From: Hermatobates lingyangjiaoensis
Taxonomy: Eukaryota > Arthropoda > Insecta > Hemiptera > Hermatobatidae
Assembly: GCA_026182355.1 (NCBI GenBank)
Contig: JAPFBL010000070.1
Span: 531,501-595,500, forward strand
DNA length: 64,000 nt
Direction: 5' to 3'
Within the stretch, counting starts at the first letter, position 1, and the number at the start of each line of letters is the position of its first letter. This document shows, piece after piece, positions 26,877-31,404 of the stretch. The notes beneath the pieces are model-generated. The model had not been told where the DNA came from and searched no databases. It was given only the letters and a program-made list of their open reading frames with translations. Position numbers and translations under genes: made by a program.

Positions 26877-29460
26877 ACATACAGAATTTACAAATTATAA
26901 TAATTCTACAAGTGCAAGTTTTTCTTCACCATCTCTACAAGTTGCAAAATAAATCAAATATTTACACAGACAGTTTTATTTATGGGTACTTAATTTTAAT
27001 TGTCTATAACATGGTGCATGCAATAGAAGAACTGAAAAATCATAAATGAAAACAATTCAATCCCGCATCATTCGTCCCATGAAAGTTTGATACATTCCAA
27101 AAAATGTGGTATTTTATATATATTCCAATATGTACTTACCCTTCCAAGACCCTGCATTTAAATGAAACAAACAAGAAAATTGATTAATTTCAACAACACA
27201 TTATTAAAATAAGGAGTTTATTCAGTAAAGTATACCAAAAATTAAGATTTTTTTTCATGAAAAAATTCACATCTGGGACTGATTGTGCATTAGATATTAA
27301 TGTTGGGTTTACATATGATCAAAGAAATTATATATATGAAAAAATATCACAGGTAAGCGCTTGATTATAGTGAAATCGCCATATTATCAAAGGGTATTTC
27401 TATTGAAAGACCTTAGAACTTATTTATTTCTCTTGTGATACTTTAGTAGTTTTTATTATCCAACACGAAATCGATAAAATAAGACAGATTAGACGTCTAG
27501 GTCAAAAAAAAAAAAGAAAAAATGCAAATTCAGATAAATAAAGAAAAACACGCTTACAAGTTCTAACTTATTGTTGAACTCTCGTCACTTGAAAACATAG
27601 GAGGATACTAAGCATACTGGTGAAGTGATAGTTGGCTACACTTCATGTTTGGGTTGCACTGAAATTAAAGATTATAACTATGTATTTTATGTAAATCTCA
27701 ACCTTAGTTTTAATCCTGTATATACAAAGTGCCACCCTTTAGGCTTTCTGAATTACTTTGCTTTTGTTCTCGTTTCTGTATTTGTCATTTCTCCTGAAAA
27801 CAGCCTGTTGTCGATGTCAACATAATTAACAATCAGGAGTGTAGACCTTCTTTGTGTACTTCTATCTTTGAAATATTAGTTTTATATGTACAAAAAAAAA
27901 AAAGGGTTTTCAGGACTCTGTCAGTTCTTCAGATTCAAATTAAATTCACATTGCCAACGTTTCAATTTTTATTTAAAACATTTTTCACAGGCAGAAATAT
28001 AAAAGTTTAAAACAAAAATGAGTAATACATAAATTTATCTGTTTCGAAATTTTACACTTCTGCTTATGAAAAAGATTTTATATAAAAATTGAAACGTTGG
28101 AAATGAGAGTTTAATTGAACCTAAAGAACTGACCGAGTCCTGAAAAACCTTCATTTTCTTTCTACTTGACGGTTGATACTTTTATCAATATGTATATACA
28201 AAGTTGTTACAATATCATGCGATACAAATATTCAGGGAACTCATCACCAGCTAAGTCAACACCAGTCTAGGCCTTTATAAATTGGTAGAATTTCTAATTG
28301 AAGGAATTGTTAAACAAATTAAAACCATTTTAAAAGTAATAGGGAAAAATACTGTCAATGATACCAATCTTCATTCAACTCTAAATTAAAATTCATAATC
28401 TGCCCGCAACTTGTATACATTTGCTCTCTGACGACGTGATAAAGGAAAGGCCTCAGAGTGATTATCTTCTATCATTTGTGGTGAGTCACCTGTATATATC
28501 ATGTATAAAATTAAAAATATATCAAACTTAGCTGATACCTGTTTCCTAACAAGCTTCTAAATTTTCCTAAATAATACACTCTGCTACTTTGCCCACACCG
28601 TCCAATATATTTCTATGGTTGGCATGTTCACCATTAATTTTCACTATTAATGTTCAGCACATGAAGAACTTCTTGGGTGAATAAACCTTGTCTTGTTTTA
28701 GAGTTTGGTTTTGTAGTTCTAGTTTGTTTATTTTTCTTCTATTCTCTAAACTCTATAGTATTCAGATCCAAATAACGAGAGTTCTACTACGATACACATT
28801 TAATACATAGATATGATTTTCTGTTTCATTTATAATACATATATTTATTATATATTTTACATAGATCTGTTATGGTATGAATTTTCAGTCTTGCTAAGCA
28901 TCAATTGAAGTAAATGAAACGATCGTTTTATGCCCCTTGTCTTCCTAGAATAATTTGAACTGAGGCTAAACAAGACAAAAGTATATAAATTAAATACAAA
29001 AGACAAGGTTTAATATTAGATTTTCACAAGGCACTCGACATTCCCTTATGAAAAAAACTATGAATACCTAACTGAAAACTAAGATAAATAAACAAAGGGG
29101 TGAGGGAGGGGTGGCTATTCAGGTAGAAAGGGAATGCACTACCTAGAACCTTCTTTCTTCCAAACACACTATAACCTTTGAGTAAAACATTAGTCTGACA
29201 GGTACCTGAGGCCATACGTTGAACTGCTTTCCCCTCTGCGGAGGCAAGGAGTCTGGGTCGAAGGTGAGGTCAAAGACGCTTGCAGCAATCTGGCCGCCTC
29301 CACCGCCCCCATCACCGCCTCCCTTCAAACACTCCTCCACCTCCTCCTCTTCCTGTCTGAAACTGTCAATACACCTTTTAACTTTCTCACTACAGATAAC
29401 TCTCTTGGTGAACTGTAGGCAGGTTCTTAGAAAAAATTCTTTTCTATGAAAACATGTCAT
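537..29460 (-). CDS. SLC2-family sugar transporter (trehalose-transporter-like), 5' part, seven exons
   Basis: A multi-exon gene assembled by eye. The exons are 29460-29206, 16295-16160, 14524-14439, 6132-6033, 5662-5564, 1846-1653 and 749-537, all with AG/GT borders and consistent phases (0,1,0,1,1,0). The joined frame gives about 361 residues. Major facilitator sugar-porter marks appear in the expected order: DWIGR after TM2 (about 150-154), GRFLTG in TM4 (184-189), ITEVARPDLRG (203-213), PESPVFLLSKGK (262-273) and QQFAGI in TM7 (344-349). The family imports sugars across the plasma membrane; arthropod relatives include the trehalose facilitator Tret1. The N-terminus is long and acidic/glycine-rich. 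TM8-12 are absent from the window, so the gene continues left of position 1. The family call is firm; the substrate is inference. Confidence 0.87.
750..1652 (-). other. Intron 6, unremarkable AT-rich sequence
   Basis: Between two well-supported transporter exons, with consensus borders on both sides. No repeat family or gene was recognised inside. Confidence 0.6.
1653..1846 (-). CDS. Transporter exon 6 (TM5-TM6, PESP motif)
   Basis: Acceptor ttccgcag at 1847, donor ACAAAG|gtatat at 1653. It has 64 codons after the split Gly. It holds GAFLHWRT between TM5 and TM6 and ends with PESPVFLLSKGKKEKALHSL, the conserved entry to the large cytoplasmic loop. Confidence 0.9.
2268..2510 (+). repeat. PLE terminal-repeat fragment with hammerhead relic and decayed N-terminal frame
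   Basis: It starts in (TA)n and ends in 'actaatatatat'. At 2305-2337 there is a stem-loop TGGTC/GGACC flanked by GAAAAT and GAAACATGTTG, a degenerate hammerhead. Downstream, frames with shifts read GQKMEKLTRKGVKLEIGISF and CIDEGLLLKYTNIY, a version of the PLE N-terminal segment seen also at 36476-36651 on the other strand. Confidence 0.65.
2505..2699. repeat. Family-alpha PLE hairpin (inverted pair)
   Basis: An inverted repeat beginning 'caaaccaaaatatgaaatg' and ending 'cacgtgtttatgtgaaatc', then (TA)n. The left arm, read on minus (2583-2541), carries GACGCTGACGA, stem GACC/GGTT and GATCTTAGTC. The GAAA box is GAGA here, so it is probably inactive. Confidence 0.65.
2785..3240 (-). pseudogene. 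PLE-associated open frame, unknown function (left arm)
   Basis: Identical in sequence to the frame at 3578-4033, in the mirror arm. Listed separately because the two are physical copies. Confidence 0.35.
3301..3334 (-). ncRNA. Hammerhead-like motif, left palindrome arm
   Basis: Exact mirror of the motif at 3484-3517, facing outward on the minus strand. Confidence 0.5.
3484..3517 (+). ncRNA. Hammerhead-like motif, right palindrome arm
   Basis: CTTGAGAA, one T, stem GACCG/CGGTC with loop AGGAA, GAAAC, CG, GGTC. The catalytic box is CTTGARAA rather than CTGANGA. The motif contains ATG at 3491, in frame with the 3578-4033 frame except for one TAA. Confidence 0.5.
3578..4033 (+). pseudogene. PLE-associated open frame, unknown function (right arm)
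   Basis: A 151-codon frame, basic and Ser/Thr/Pro-rich, with no recognised domain. It begins MTNATHTQLQLQ and ends VQRINTHNQ. It follows the hammerhead ATG in the same frame after a TAA, and past its stop the same frame reaches RDWLVFYNI and then IYIYI in (TA)n, echoing other PLE families. An identical copy lies at 2785-3240 on minus. It may be the N-terminal part of a PLE protein or a non-coding terminal repeat. Confidence 0.35.
4101..4136. repeat. (TA)n microsatellite
   Basis: Uninterrupted TA dinucleotides joining the palindrome to a 5'-truncated PLE. Confidence 0.95.
4138..4660 (+). mobile_element. 5'-truncated PLE: endonuclease C-terminus, hammerhead, terminal repeat
   Basis: From 4150 the frame reads TREMLVVNTKIIKNEG and then KLKILEAILIQKLKPRLNIQ, the end of the GIY-YIG endonuclease with its conserved Glu, and stops at 4384. 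A hammerhead follows at 4460-4498. Then a frame from 4473 encodes IGDVLYCVDEITRVLFRKIE and ends CVKEGLLPKFTNIYI in (TA)n. This gives the order stop codon, ribozyme, start of the next N-terminal frame, as expected for a PLE with terminal repeats. Confidence 0.8.
4460..4498 (+). ncRNA. Hammerhead-ribozyme-like motif
   Basis: GTC, CTGATGA, one C, stem GAATG/CATTC, GAAAC, AT, GTC, then GAC pairing with the leading GTC (stem I). All core boxes are intact; the extra base after CTGATGA is shared with the other copies. Confidence 0.7.
4661..4857 (+). mobile_element. PLE N-terminal terminal-repeat fragment (second family)
   Basis: The frame reads SLGQLIFLFPEQLRRSSR, then LEKLSKKVTKREN and CLQEGLLPIFTNMYI, ending in TA-rich sequence. 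Relatives lie at 21655-21840 (minus), 22010-22150 and 58500-58590. Confidence 0.65.
4880..5165. repeat. Inverted PLE fragment pair with two hammerhead-like motifs
   Basis: Arms of about 120 bp face each other around 5030. Minus 4959-4928 reads CTGACGA, C, GAAC/GTTC, GAAT. Plus 5098-5128 reads CTGACGA, C, GAACTTCAGTC, GAAA, then TATTGATC. The left copy keeps the stem but loses GAAA; the right keeps GAAA but lost a stem base. (TA)n follows. Confidence 0.6.
5168..5215. repeat. (TA)n microsatellite
   Basis: About 45 bp of TA repeats, followed by 150 bp of unassigned sequence and a further short (TA)n at 5371-5389. Confidence 0.9.
5390..5563. other. Intron 5 tail, nothing recognised
   Basis: AT-rich sequence up to the exon 5 donor side. 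Confidence 0.5.
5564..5662 (-). CDS. Transporter exon 5 (end of TM4, TM4-5 loop)
   Basis: Acceptor gttgcag at 5663, donor CTCG|gtaagt at 5564. It encodes PSPAIVYITEVARPDLRG and then the start of TM5. The Y-I-x-E-x(2)-R/P-x(3)-RG pattern is the sugar-porter signature after TM4. The split codon with exon 6 gives Gly. Confidence 0.88.
5663..6032 (-). other. Intron 4, with a SINE-tail relic
   Basis: Mostly AT-rich. At 5808-5850 'ttaggttaggttgcaatag' plus 'gtcccacacaa' matches the outer end of the minus-strand SINEs at 24535 and 47125. Confidence 0.5.
6033..6132 (-). CDS. Transporter exon 4 (TM3-TM4)
   Basis: Acceptor cttttgcag before GTA GCT at 6132, donor CATTG|gtaact at 6033. It has 33 codons plus one base. 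VFGWILIASAQDIQ followed by LYLGRFLTGFAI is the characteristic TM3 / GR-TM4 signature of sugar porters. Confidence 0.88.
6372..6928. mobile_element. Candidate non-autonomous DNA transposon (terminal inverted repeats)
   Basis: CAGTGGCGTAGCAA at 6374 is mirrored by TTGCTACGCCAGTG at about 6915-6928. Next to the ends lie C-rich and G-poor stretches ('gcccccccgcccccttat' and 'agccccctcc'). There is no coding content and no clear target duplication. A sequence of about 550 bp fits a MITE, perhaps hAT-derived. Confidence 0.45.
7220..7560 (+). pseudogene. hAT-type transposase relic, C-terminal dimerisation domain
   Basis: With frameshifts and stops the plus strand reads TPFENILKQKYAEGNIPEFY, then FSATAMILRMFVTIYVC, FS, and MKIKMSALRSQLTDKHL. 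This order (hydrophobic, TYVC, FS-K, K-RSQLTD-HL) is the C-terminal hAT dimerisation domain of the ZBED5/GTF2IRD2-like group. A hAT-like end, CAGGGGTCTCAAACATGCAG, lies at 6945. Most of the gene is deleted. The open frame on the opposite strand is a shadow. Confidence 0.75.
7561..7985. other. Intron 3 sequence, nothing recognised
   Basis: Mixed-composition intron sequence between the hAT relic and a SINE. Confidence 0.4.
7990..8345 (+). mobile_element. tRNA-derived SINE, copy 1
   Basis: Box A-like GTTAGCTCAGTGGTTAACG at 7999 and box B-like GGGGTTCTACCC at 8044 form a tRNA-like head. The body contains 'gggaggtgaataaatct', 'gatgtcaggtactcgttaaa' and 'ataataaatgagccaca', and ends near 'ccttataagtgttgg'. 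The same body occurs at 9010-9375 and 53050-53405. Confidence 0.8.
8346..9004. other. Intron 3 sequence between SINEs, nothing recognised
   Basis: No open frame or repeat family identified. Confidence 0.4.
9010..9375 (+). mobile_element. tRNA-derived SINE, copy 2
   Basis: Same order of features as copy 1: GTTAGTTCAGTGGTTAATG, GGGGTTTGATACT, 'gggaggtgaataaatct', 'gatgtcaggaactcgttaaa', 'ccttataagtgtgggc'. It is diverged at many positions, so it is an independent old insertion. Confidence 0.8.
9385..9492 (-). mobile_element. tRNA-like SINE head of a second family
   Basis: Read on minus: GGTCAGGTGTAGGCTAACAG at the start and box B-like GGTTCAAATC about 40 bases on. A related copy is at 33240-33370. 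The anticodon arm is not convincing as a functional tRNA. Confidence 0.5.
9493..10590. other. Intron 3, AT-rich; short epsilon-family PLE fragment
   Basis: At 9870-9960 'gcaatctgttatagtgtggt' repeats the start of the fragment at 23440. Otherwise nothing recognised. Confidence 0.45.
10595..10775. repeat. Diverged alpha-family PLE hairpin
   Basis: It opens with 'gatttcataataaatatgtg' and contains 'catctttcaaccgaaacaag' and 'ttggactctgacgaatacca', matching the alpha family but with many changes. The ribozyme boxes are broken. Confidence 0.5.
10776..11880. other. Intron 3, AT-rich, nothing recognised
   Basis: Contains homopolymer T runs; no gene or repeat family identified. Confidence 0.4.
11885..12290. 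repeat. Epsilon-family PLE inverted fragment
   Basis: Left and right ends mirror each other ('tcatccacaaggaatttatt' against 'aataaattccttgtagtgag'). On minus, 12042-12010 reads TTGATGA, T, GAACAC/GTGTTT, GAAAC, GC, GTC: a hammerhead with one core change (C to T). Confidence 0.6.
12010..12042 (-). ncRNA. Hammerhead-like motif (epsilon family)
   Basis: Stem II is GAACAC/GTGTTT with a TAA loop. GAAAC and GTC are intact; the first core base is T instead of C. Confidence 0.5.
12485..13690 (-). pseudogene. Helitron relic, PIF1-type helicase C-terminal part
   Basis: On minus, from about 13330 down to 12700, with stops and shifts: FPEVQDLASIQ, then RVVRDEEPVHYRIEFLNS, then TSGLPVHDLKLKLGAPIMLL, KMCNGTRLSIRSLYRYVIEA and VFIPCIPLIP. 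This is the order of motifs at the end of Helitron Rep/helicase proteins (EFLNS, SGLP, LGAPIMLLRN, CNGTRL, FIPRIPLIPS). Remnants of the last motif (QSQTL, GIEVSKTKCFF) follow. The ends of the element are not defined. Confidence 0.8.
13691..14438. other. Intron 3 sequence, nothing recognised
   Basis: Contains a short run of 'gtatgtataatgtat' units near 14070-14130 and no coding signal. Confidence 0.4.
14439..14524 (-). CDS. Transporter exon 3 (TM2 and DxxGR loop)
   Basis: Acceptor ttttttcag at 14525, donor AGG|gtaatt at 14439. It contributes 28 codons: a hydrophobic helix with PVGALLTG, then VDWIGRLNTIR. The usual loop is D-R-x-G-R-R/K; here Trp replaces the first Arg and Leu the last, a departure that could affect transport or simply be lineage-specific. 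Confidence 0.86.
14615..14955. repeat. (GA)n/(GT)n compound microsatellite
   Basis: GAGA runs at about 14625-14660, 14700-14765, 14812-14870 and 14907-14948, separated by GT-rich spacers. Frames across it are low-complexity artefacts. Confidence 0.9.
14960..15535. repeat. Two alpha-family PLE hairpins around (TA)n
   Basis: The first hairpin is at about 14960-15212, the second at 15267-15502, and (TA)n lies between and after them. Both have 'gaaataacaatcaat' or 'gatcaaaccacaataagaaa' ends and CTTTCAACCGTAAC stems. In the second, about 75 bp of the left arm is tandemly duplicated. Confidence 0.7.
15540..16159. other. Intron 2 tail, nothing recognised
   Basis: AT-rich sequence up to exon 2; no repeat identified. 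Confidence 0.4.
16160..16295 (-). CDS. Transporter exon 2 (TM1)
   Basis: The acceptor cccctttcag precedes ATC CTG GCC at 16295, and the donor is ATTG|gtaacg at 16160. It has 45 codons plus one base. The peptide starts ILACLSAAS, includes a hydrophobic first membrane helix with GLVVGFS, then a short extracellular stretch and TQWI. This order matches the start of SLC2/Tret1 proteins. The split codon with exon 3 gives Ala. Confidence 0.86.
16296..17310 (-). other. Intron 1 (transporter), 3' end
   Basis: Follows the exon 2 acceptor. No feature recognised apart from the splice border. Confidence 0.4.
17311..17402 (+). repeat. Zeta-family PLE fragment with hammerhead relic
   Basis: CTGAAGA at 17319, T, stem GTCTA/TAGAC, then GAAG (one change from GAAA). 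It continues 'tttactctttcacgccagac', shared with 44320-44350. Confidence 0.55.
17403..18819. other. Intron 1, AT-rich, nothing recognised
   Basis: Long A/T runs. A slightly more GC-rich piece at 18230-18350 has no coding signal I can support. Confidence 0.4.
18820..19545. repeat. 32-bp minisatellite
   Basis: About 22 head-to-tail units close to CGGCTAATACGAGCACCACA plus TGTAACATGTAC. Variants alternate GGCTAATACGAG, AGCTAATATGAG, GGCTAACAAGAG and GGCAAGACGAG. Each unit holds a near-palindrome ACATGTAACATGT. The period is not a multiple of three, so the frame at 19105-19341 is incidental. Confidence 0.9.
19546..20590. other. Intron 1, AT-rich, nothing recognised
   Basis: No gene or repeat family identified. 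Confidence 0.4.
20604..20692. repeat. (GA)n microsatellite
   Basis: Nearly uninterrupted GA repeats. The long SLSL frame on minus is an artefact. Confidence 0.95.
20725..20945 (+). repeat. Gamma-family PLE fragment with hammerhead-like motif
   Basis: 20807-20838 reads CTGATGA, stem CGGT/ACTG, AAAA, then 'aaagactgtaagtgtgtttt'. The same context recurs at 22165-22425, 26281-26350 and 29990-30215. Confidence 0.55.
20946..21390. other. Intron 1, nothing recognised
   Basis: No gene or repeat family identified. Confidence 0.4.
21400..21650. repeat. Alpha-family PLE hairpin
   Basis: Ends 'cacataaacacgtgaaatag' and 'atttcacgtgtttttgtaaa' around a stem. The plus arm reads GCTCTGACAAACACCG, CTTGTTA, CGGTTGAAAGATC. 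Followed by (TA)n. Confidence 0.65.
21655..22165. mobile_element. Head-to-head pair of PLE terminal repeats
   Basis: The minus copy (21905 to 21655) and plus copy (21905 to 22160) share 'attgaaaataatatttagtt', the SLGQLIF...PEQLR segment and LEKLSKKVTK. The plus side carries a hammerhead at 21909-21934 (CTGATGA, T, GGTCTC/GAGACC, GAAAC); the minus side has a TTGATGA relic with GAAACATGTC. Both copies end at TA-rich sequence. Confidence 0.75.
21909..21934 (+). ncRNA. Hammerhead-like motif
   Basis: CTGATGA, one T, a perfect 6-bp stem GGTCTC/GAGACC, GAAAC. The expected ATGTC after GAAAC is ATTTA here, so the cleavage site is lost. Compare the intact version at 58413. Confidence 0.6.
22165..22425. 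repeat. Gamma-family PLE inverted pair
   Basis: The minus arm at 22236-22209 reads CTGATGA, CGGTT C AACCG, AAAA; the plus arm at 22312-22340 is the same with one stem change (CAGTT). The arms flank 'ggttgggtctccaaccgtcg'. Confidence 0.65.
22428..22486. repeat. (TA)n microsatellite
   Basis: About 58 bp of uninterrupted TA. Confidence 0.95.
22487..22650 (-). repeat. Delta-family PLE fragment with hammerhead-like motif
   Basis: On minus, 22607-22581 reads CTGATGA, C, GAC GATG GTC, GAAAT. Relatives lie at 36340-36450, 44390-44520 and 59020-59275. Confidence 0.6.
22651..23435. other. Intron 1, nothing recognised
   Basis: AT-rich; no gene or repeat family identified. Confidence 0.4.
23438..23800. 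repeat. Epsilon-family PLE inverted pair with two hammerhead-like motifs
   Basis: Minus 23566-23534 reads CTGAAGA, A, GAACAC TAA GTGTTT, GAAAC, AC, GTC, with all boxes intact. Plus 23701-23733 reads CTGAAAA with the same stem and GAAACGCGTT. The arms meet near 23640. Confidence 0.7.
23801..24534. other. Intron 1, nothing recognised
   Basis: AT-rich; a short G-rich stretch at 24306-24320 has no coding signal. Confidence 0.4.
24535..24805 (-). mobile_element. tRNA-derived SINE, alternative tail
   Basis: On minus it runs from GGCCAGGTTAGCCCAG, through 'gggcctatattatgtcaggt', to 'tgagacagccattgcaacct' and TAACC. It shares the body of the plus-strand SINEs, but its far end is different and is shared with 47125. 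Confidence 0.65.
25100..25315 (-). other. Possible isolated coding exon, unidentified
   Basis: On minus a frame reads LIEEKVVLMGLDVVRVGDGS and continues MSADAELEYKTDN to FVDT, ending at a good donor, ACAA|gtgagt. Composition looks protein-like, but the phase does not fit transporter exon 2 and no family is recognised. It could be a repeat relic or a nested gene. Confidence 0.25.
25320..26220. other. T-rich intron region with an imperfect direct repeat
   Basis: The segments near 25375-25420 and 25740-25800 share 'tctgactgctcaatgcgcct' / 'tctggttgctcggggtgcgc' and an ACCTGGA-rich end. The 132-residue plus frame at 25824-26222 is low-complexity. Confidence 0.35.
26225..26640. repeat. Gamma-type PLE fragments with hammerhead-like motifs
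   Basis: Plus 26312-26342 and 26546-26576 read CTGAAGA, C, GG...CC, GAAAA, then TTTGAGTC. A minus copy near 26530-26499 lacks the CTGAAGA box. (TA)n lies at 26377-26410 and 26629-26641. Confidence 0.55.
26641..26815. repeat. Alpha-family PLE hairpin joined to beta-family fragment
   Basis: Alpha arms at about 26645-26770 (minus CTGACGAACACTGC...; plus CTGGCGAAGATCG...). From 26772 'agtttaatttgaacctgaag' is the outer end of the beta family. Confidence 0.55.
26817..26872. repeat. (GA)n microsatellite
   Basis: Uninterrupted GA repeats. Confidence 0.95.
26873..27900. other. Intron 1, little recognised
   Basis: Around 27540-27840 two arms ('cacttgaaaacataggagga' and 'tctcctgaaaacagcctgtt') recall gamma-type PLE fragments but are too diverged to assign. 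Confidence 0.35.
27905..28150. repeat. Beta-family PLE inverted pair
   Basis: Arms begin 'ttttcaggactctgtcagtt' and end 'aactgaccgagtcctgaaaa', meeting near 28030. Inside each lies GAAACGTTGG preceded by a pairing A/T stem, a weak hammerhead-like relic. Also at 45600-45840 and 59300-59460. Confidence 0.6.
28151..29205 (-). other. Intron 1, 5' end
   Basis: Ends at the exon 1 donor; nothing else recognised. Confidence 0.4.
29206..29460 (-). CDS. Transporter exon 1 (N-terminal cytoplasmic segment)
   Basis: The frame runs 85 codons to NVWPQ and ends at a donor CAG|gtacct (29206). It joins in phase 0 to ILACLSAAS of the next exon. The segment contains an acidic run, then GGGDGGGGGG, then DLTFDPDSLPP, and has no membrane segment. 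The ATG at 29460 directly follows an in-frame TGA. Its Kozak context is weak, and a polypyrimidine acceptor (ctacag) lies about 45 bases inside, so this may be the second exon of a longer transcript. The 3' border is more certain than the start. Confidence 0.7.
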
Positions 29461-29702
29461 TCAAAAACTAAAAACTGACACAAAAAGAAGGATTCCTCTA
29501 TCTTTTTTGCTTAACATTCTTCATATTCATTCTCCATCATCTCCAATCTTTGTTTATATAAAACGCCCTAACTTATGTTTTTACCTTTAGCTCTATTTTT
29601 GAGCCGAAAATTGTTACGGGTGAGCTACAATAACTCACCCATAAATAAAAAAAATTTTTTTTATTTATAGATGCCACATTACCTATAAATAACATAAAAT
29701 AA
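29461..29702. other. Upstream of transporter exon 1
   Basis: Candidate promoter or first intron of the transporter. No TATA or initiator element can be singled out in such AT-rich DNA. Confidence 0.3.
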
Positions 29703-29930
29703 AAATAAAATAAGAAATGAAAAATATGACTAAGATCTTTCAACCGTAACAAGCAGTCTGCGTCAGAGTGAAATCTCAACTGAGTTTGAGATCTCTGCTG
29801 ATATTCAACTCTGACGAACACCACTTGTTACAATTGAAGATCTTGGTCTTTTTTCCCATTTATTATTATGGTTTGAACATTAATTGCTATTTCACGTGTT
29901 TATTGTTCAATCTTGTTCATAATATATATT
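29703..29930. repeat. Alpha-family PLE hairpin
   Basis: Left minus arm at about 29735-29775 and right plus arm at 29810-29850, ends 'ataagaaatgaaaaatatga' and 'catttattattatggtttga'. Confidence 0.6.
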
Positions 29931-29964
29931 ATCATCAAGAAAACGATCCACAAAAGACAACAAA

Positions 29965-30215
29965 TGTTTCAGAGTAAACTATAAGTATAGAGCGAATATA
30001 AAAACACCTTACAGTCTCTAATTATCAGTTTAACCGTCATCAAGAGAAAAACGATAGGGCTGCCAAGAGCACTTGCGAAGAGATGCAACGGTTGAAAACG
30101 GTTGGCTACCAACCGTCGCTTTGCAACTGCGATTGGTGGTACTATCTCTTTTCTTCTGATGACAGTTAAACCTATAGTTAGAGACTGTAAGTGTGTTTTT
30201 CTATTTACTCTATAC
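29965..30215. repeat. Gamma-family PLE inverted pair
   Basis: 'ttacagtctctaattatcag' on the left is mirrored by 'tagttagagactgtaagtgt' on the right. CTGATGACAGTT is present on plus at 30156, but the GAAA box is lost. The LTR element inserted just past its right edge. Confidence 0.55.
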
Positions 30216-30221
30216 CTATAT

Positions 30222-30606
30222 GTAACGAATTCCTGGAGTGGTGATGCCCAGCTGTTTTGGGATAGTTTGTCTATTTGTTGAGGGCTGGCAACAGGTGGGT
30301 GGAGTAAAAACCAAAGAGGTGGTCTCCATGGTGACAAGTGGTAAACAAGGAGAGAAAAGTGAGGAATATAAGATAGAGACTTATAGAGTTTTGGTGGTGT
30401 ATTTGTGATGAATTTGGAATAATAGTTTTGGAACTGGTAGTAAGGGAGTCGTCCCTTCTTGCAGGTGGATAACACTGTATCAATACACGACTTTGATATT
30501 CTTGTTTTGTCTGTTTAACGAATTGTAAGTAAGATATACTTACTTACTGGGCTGTAACAATCGTGGCGTTGTGCCAAAACTTACAATTACCCAGTATATT
30601 GTTACA
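30222..30606 (+). repeat. 5' LTR
   Basis: 385 bp bounded by TGTAA/TTACA inverted ends. A TATA-like ATATAAG lies at about 30366. Confidence 0.88.
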
Positions 30607-30610
30607 TTAT

Positions 30611-30628
30611 TGGGGGCCTGTCCGGGAT
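30611..30628 (+). promoter_or_regulatory. Primer-binding site, tRNA-Pro-like
   Basis: TGGGGGCCTGTCCGGGAT begins four bases after the LTR and differs slightly (CCTG for CTCG) from the common tRNA-Pro site. Confidence 0.65.
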
Positions 30629-30695
30629 ATCCTACTTATCAATTAAAATTAGTTCATAAATAGTTGTTTATCTTTGCCATATTATCAGACGGATT

Positions 30696-31404
30696 ATGGA
30701 TAGACTATTGGAACTGTGTGTCCAGTTAGGCATAACTGGTGAAGCCGCTATTAAGTTTTGCCATGATACTCAAGTAATAGAAAGAGAGGAGCGGGCAAAA
30801 GAGAGAGAATTTCAAACAGAAGAGAAAGAAAGAGAGTTTCAATGACAACAGCTGGAGTTACAAAAAGACAGGGAAATAGAGTTAGCAAGATTACGAGTAG
30901 AAGATAGGAAAGTTGAGATAAAACAGGAGAGTGTTAGCAGAACATCAAATGACACTGTCAAGTCAATGCCAAAACTCCTAAAATTCGTGGTCAGGATGAG
31001 GTTAGCAGTTATTTGGAGAGGTTTGAGAGATTTGCTAGTCTAAATAACTGGGAGAAACAGCAATGGAGTATTTGCCTTAGTGCTCTTTTGACTGGTAAAG
31101 CCTTATAGGATTGTGCTCGACTTCCTGTGGCCACAGTTAAATACTATGATGTAGTAAAAGAAGCTCTATTAAATAGATATGAACTTACTGAAGAAGGGTT
31201 TAGACAACTGTTTTATAGACTGTAAGGTGGAAGAGGGAGAGAACCCTGAGCAATACATCGAAAGATTAAAGAGTTACCTCAGCATTGGATTAAGTTATCT
31301 GGTACTGGAGAGACTTTTGAAGGCTTGAGGGACGTTGTAGTAAAGGAACAGTTTATGAGCTGCTTGTCAAGTGAGGTGGTCGCTTATCTGAGAGAGAGAG
31401 AGGC
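30696..31404 (+). pseudogene. Gag N-terminal region, broken
   Basis: An ATG at 30696 opens MDRLLELCVQLGITGEAA, then a coiled-coil-like charged stretch (RAKEREFQ, LRVEDRKVEIKQES) interrupted by TGA at 30843. With later frameshifts it reads DEVSSYLERFERFASLNNW, LLTGKAL and LTEEGFRQLFYRL, typical of the gag capsid of Gypsy-like elements. Confidence 0.75.
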
